Shown in pieces: positions 13,748-15,332 of a stretch of 15,332 nt of DNA; position 1 is the stretch's first letter; each line of letters opens with the position of its first letter. Source of the stretch: Desulfarculaceae bacterium (GTDB lineage: Bacteria; Desulfobacterota; Desulfobacteria; Desulfobacterales; Desulfobacteraceae); NCBI GenBank assembly GCA_021737205.1, contig JAIPEK010000022.1, positions 1 through 15,332 on the forward strand. Direction: 5' to 3'. Position numbers and translations under genes: made by a program. A model generated the notes under the pieces. It saw only the letters and a list, made by a program, of their open reading frames with translations, was not told the origin of the DNA and did no database searches.

Positions 13748-14275
13748 ATGAAAAAACTATCCATGATATCGCTTCTGTTTCTTTTTGCATCAGGAACGGT
13801 TGCGTTCACCGGCCATTCAGCCGAGATCAAAACCCGGTTCGGAAAAATCACCTATGACTCGCCTGACGCTCTCAGGGAATTCAACCACGAATTGTACATG
13901 GGAAGGCTCAAATCCCGGGTCAACGAAAGCGATACCCTGGAAGGAGAAGTCAAGCACAAACTCGAGTATATCGTCCAAAAGGTGATGCTCGTGCAGGACA
14001 TGAACATTTCAAAACTGAACTTCCGGATCGTGATCCATCCATCGGAAGAAGGCGTGCAGGAAGATTTCAACCGGCTGTACGGGGTGGAGGTCAACTACAT
14101 CGCTTTTTACTCCCCCGATCAAAACATCGTGTTTTACTCGGCAGAGGATGCAAGTTTACGGGTTGTGGCCCATGAAATCGGGCACGTGGTGGCCGAGCAC
14201 TATTTCCAGGTCTCGCCGCCTTCAAAAATCCACGAGGTCATGGCCCAGTACGCGGAAAAACACGTCACTGATTAA
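13748..14275 (+). CDS. Secreted HExxH zinc metalloprotease-like protein
   Basis: This 175-residue protein has a signal peptide (residues 1 to about 25: basic start, SLLFLFASGTVAF core, a likely cut after HSA or nearby). VVAHEIGHVVAEHYF places the zinc site HEIGH at 142-146, with Glu143 as the catalytic base. Glu163 or Glu170 in the short C-terminal helix (IHEVMAQYAEKHV) could be the third ligand of a gluzincin-like site. The chain ends soon after, so it is a small peptidase. It probably acts in the periplasm or on the cell surface. The start at 13748 has only a moderate GCAGG upstream and is likely coupled to the HAMP gene. It ends convergently, overlapping the opposing gene by 11 bp. Target unknown. 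Confidence 0.82.
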   Translation: MKKLSMISLLFLFASGTVAFTGHSAEIKTRFGKITYDSPDALREFNHELYMGRLKSRVNESDTLEGEVKHKLEYIVQKVMLVQDMNISKLNFRIVIHPSEEGVQEDFNRLYGVEVNYIAFYSPDQNIVFYSAEDASLRVVAHEIGHVVAEHYFQVSPPSKIHEVMAQYAEKHVTD

Positions 14276-15332
14276 GGCGGCTTTGCGCCCGCCTGTTTCC
14301 CGGATCCACGATCAGGGCCTGCTCGTATTTGTCTTTTGCCTTGTACAAAACGCCCTGCTTTTTATACAGATCCCCGAGCGCAATCTTGATTCTTGGGTCA
14401 TACGGGCGAAGCTCCTCCCCGCGCTTCATCACATCCATTGCCTCACCGGTCTTGCCATGCCTTGTGAAAAACCGGTGGATGGCAAACAAATGCCGTCTTT
14501 TCGCTTCGCCTTCCGTTTCCATGAGATCCAGCGCATGCAGATACTGACGCCGGGCTTTCTCCATCTCACCGGTATTATACAGAAACTCGGCAAATTTCAC
14601 AGCCGACTCCGGGGTGTCCGGAACAGCCTGATGCATCTGTTCAAGGGAAAACCCGGATATGACCATCGTGGTGAGCACCTGGCTGATCACATCCTTGTTC
14701 AGCTCCACCGCCTTTTTCAGGTATCTCAGCCCCTTGTCGTATTTGCCCTGGTTAATAAGCAGGGCACCATACTCCAGCGCATTGTCCGAAGCCACCCGGT
14801 CGTACCGAATACTGAGCTCAAGCAGATCAAGGGCTTTATCCCTCTCTCCCGCCTGGGAGAGAAAAAGGCCGTACCGCTTGTAATACACCGCCTTGGACGG
14901 ATTGAGCTCAATGGCCCGCACAAACTCACGTGCCGCCGTCACCGTGTCTCCCAAAAGCCAGGAAGTGTCCGCCTTTGCATATGCGTATTCCGCATTCAGC
15001 GGATCAAAAAGAGAGGCATAAGAAGCGATGTCTCTCATTTTTTTCAAGTCCTCCTGCGGCGTTTGCAAACTGATCTCATAATCTTCCATGTTGGCATAAT
15101 AAAAATCCCCCAGGAACCGACCGCCCGTGATTACTGCCGCGACAGCCAGAAATGCCGCGCTGAAAACGACCGCCGTCTTTTTCAGCGCCGGGGACGTAAC
15201 ACGATCTAACTTTGTCGCCTGCTGTTTTGTCCGCATCCGTGTATTGGCCGCGGATACGGCAAGGCCGAGCAGAAAAAAGAACCACAGCCCGTTGGCCCCG
15301 ATATGCAGGTTGAAATCGGAAAAGCTGTGGAG
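14265..15332 (-). CDS. O-antigen ligase-type (Wzy_C) membrane protein with C-terminal TPR domain, N-terminus outside window
   Basis: 355 residues are visible and the reading frame stays open to the window edge. The first visible residues, LHSFSDFNLHIGANG, match the conserved HSFxDFNLHIxAN loop near the end of O-antigen ligase/polymerase proteins, so an ATG at 15236 is internal. Two hydrophobic segments follow (GLWFFFLLGLAVSAA and AVVFSAAFLAVAAVITGG), then a tail of about 250 residues of TPR repeats (for example AIELNPSKAVYYKRYGLFL, ALDLLELSIRYD, KGLRYLKKAVELN and YEQALIVDPGNRRAQ at the end). Such proteins polymerise or ligate surface polysaccharide, or glycosylate proteins, at the periplasmic face; the TPR tail probably binds a partner. 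The TGA at 14265-14267 lies inside the opposing peptidase gene. Confidence 0.88.
   Translation of the reverse strand, partial: LHSFSDFNLHIGANGLWFFFLLGLAVSAANTRMRTKQQATKLDRVTSPALKKTAVVFSAAFLAVAAVITGGRFLGDFYYANMEDYEISLQTPQEDLKKMRDIASYASLFDPLNAEYAYAKADTSWLLGDTVTAAREFVRAIELNPSKAVYYKRYGLFLSQAGERDKALDLLELSIRYDRVASDNALEYGALLINQGKYDKGLRYLKKAVELNKDVISQVLTTMVISGFSLEQMHQAVPDTPESAVKFAEFLYNTGEMEKARRQYLHALDLMETEGEAKRRHLFAIHRFFTRHGKTGEAMDVMKRGEELRPYDPRIKIALGDLYKKQGVLYKAKDKYEQALIVDPGNRRAQSRLNQ

Noticed and set aside
14265..15236. Stand-alone TPR protein starting at ATG 15236
   Set aside because: The frame continues open upstream to the window edge and encodes the HSFSDFNLHI loop of O-antigen ligases, so the TPR region is the tail of a larger membrane protein.

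Overview
The window is 15.3 kb of high-GC bacterial chromosome. The gene set suggests an anaerobic member of the Desulfobacterota, probably Desulfobacterales-like: a FadN-type two-domain beta-oxidation protein with its thiolase, a FadH-type iron-sulfur/FMN dienoyl-CoA reductase, a type I-beta DAHP synthase, a HAMP membrane protein of a style common in Deltaproteobacteria, and palindrome-rich intergenic repeats. The taxonomic guess is inference from gene content, not a phylogeny.

Layout. (1) 1-957, minus: DAHP synthase (aroF), cut at its C-terminus by the window edge. (2) 958-1427: a gene-free stretch with a 125-bp palindromic dispersed repeat (its second copy is at 10854-10977), a further inverted repeat, and tandem Rho-independent terminators for the minus-strand operon that follows. 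(3) 1428-5028, minus: a two-gene fatty-acid oxidation operon, thiolase downstream of a hydroxyacyl-CoA dehydrogenase/enoyl-CoA hydratase fusion. (4) 5029-5347: a divergent regulatory region with two palindromic operators resembling the Bacillus FadR (TetR family) site. (5) 5348-7113, plus: a terpenoid-cyclase/prenyltransferase-fold protein translationally coupled to a left-handed beta-helix acyltransferase. (6) 7135-8488, minus, AT-rich: an accessory island with an AbiEii-like nucleotidyltransferase, its small partner, a DUF2442 protein and a 10-codon remnant of a DUF4160 gene, behind a strong promoter with direct repeats over the start site. (7) 8549-8720: a GC-rich, multi-hairpin element bounded by 23-nt inverted repeats, with no gene. 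(8) 8828-10792, plus: FadH-type reductase whose only plausible start codon is AUA. (9) 10854-10977: second copy of the dispersed repeat, in the leader of the next operon. (10) 10992-14275, plus: compact operon nadE / HAD-like phosphatase / SurA-like anchored foldase / HAMP membrane protein / secreted HEIGH metalloprotease. (11) 14265-15332, minus: C-terminal part of an O-antigen-ligase-type (Wzy_C) protein with a TPR tail; it runs off the window and overlaps the metalloprotease tail to tail.

How it fits together. Regions 3, 4 and 8 point to fatty-acid or aromatic-acid catabolism through acyl-CoA intermediates, probably under a TetR-type acyl-CoA-responsive repressor. Region 10 joins NAD synthesis to an envelope-directed set (foldase, HAMP protein, secreted peptidase) beside a surface-polysaccharide ligase. 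Regions 6-7 look acquired. I found no CRISPR array, tRNA, rRNA, transposase or phage gene. No complete new system is proven. The best leads are the 172-bp structured element, the AUA-start FadH, the FadR-like operator pair covering the cyclase-like/acyltransferase pair, and the HAMP/foldase/peptidase operon.
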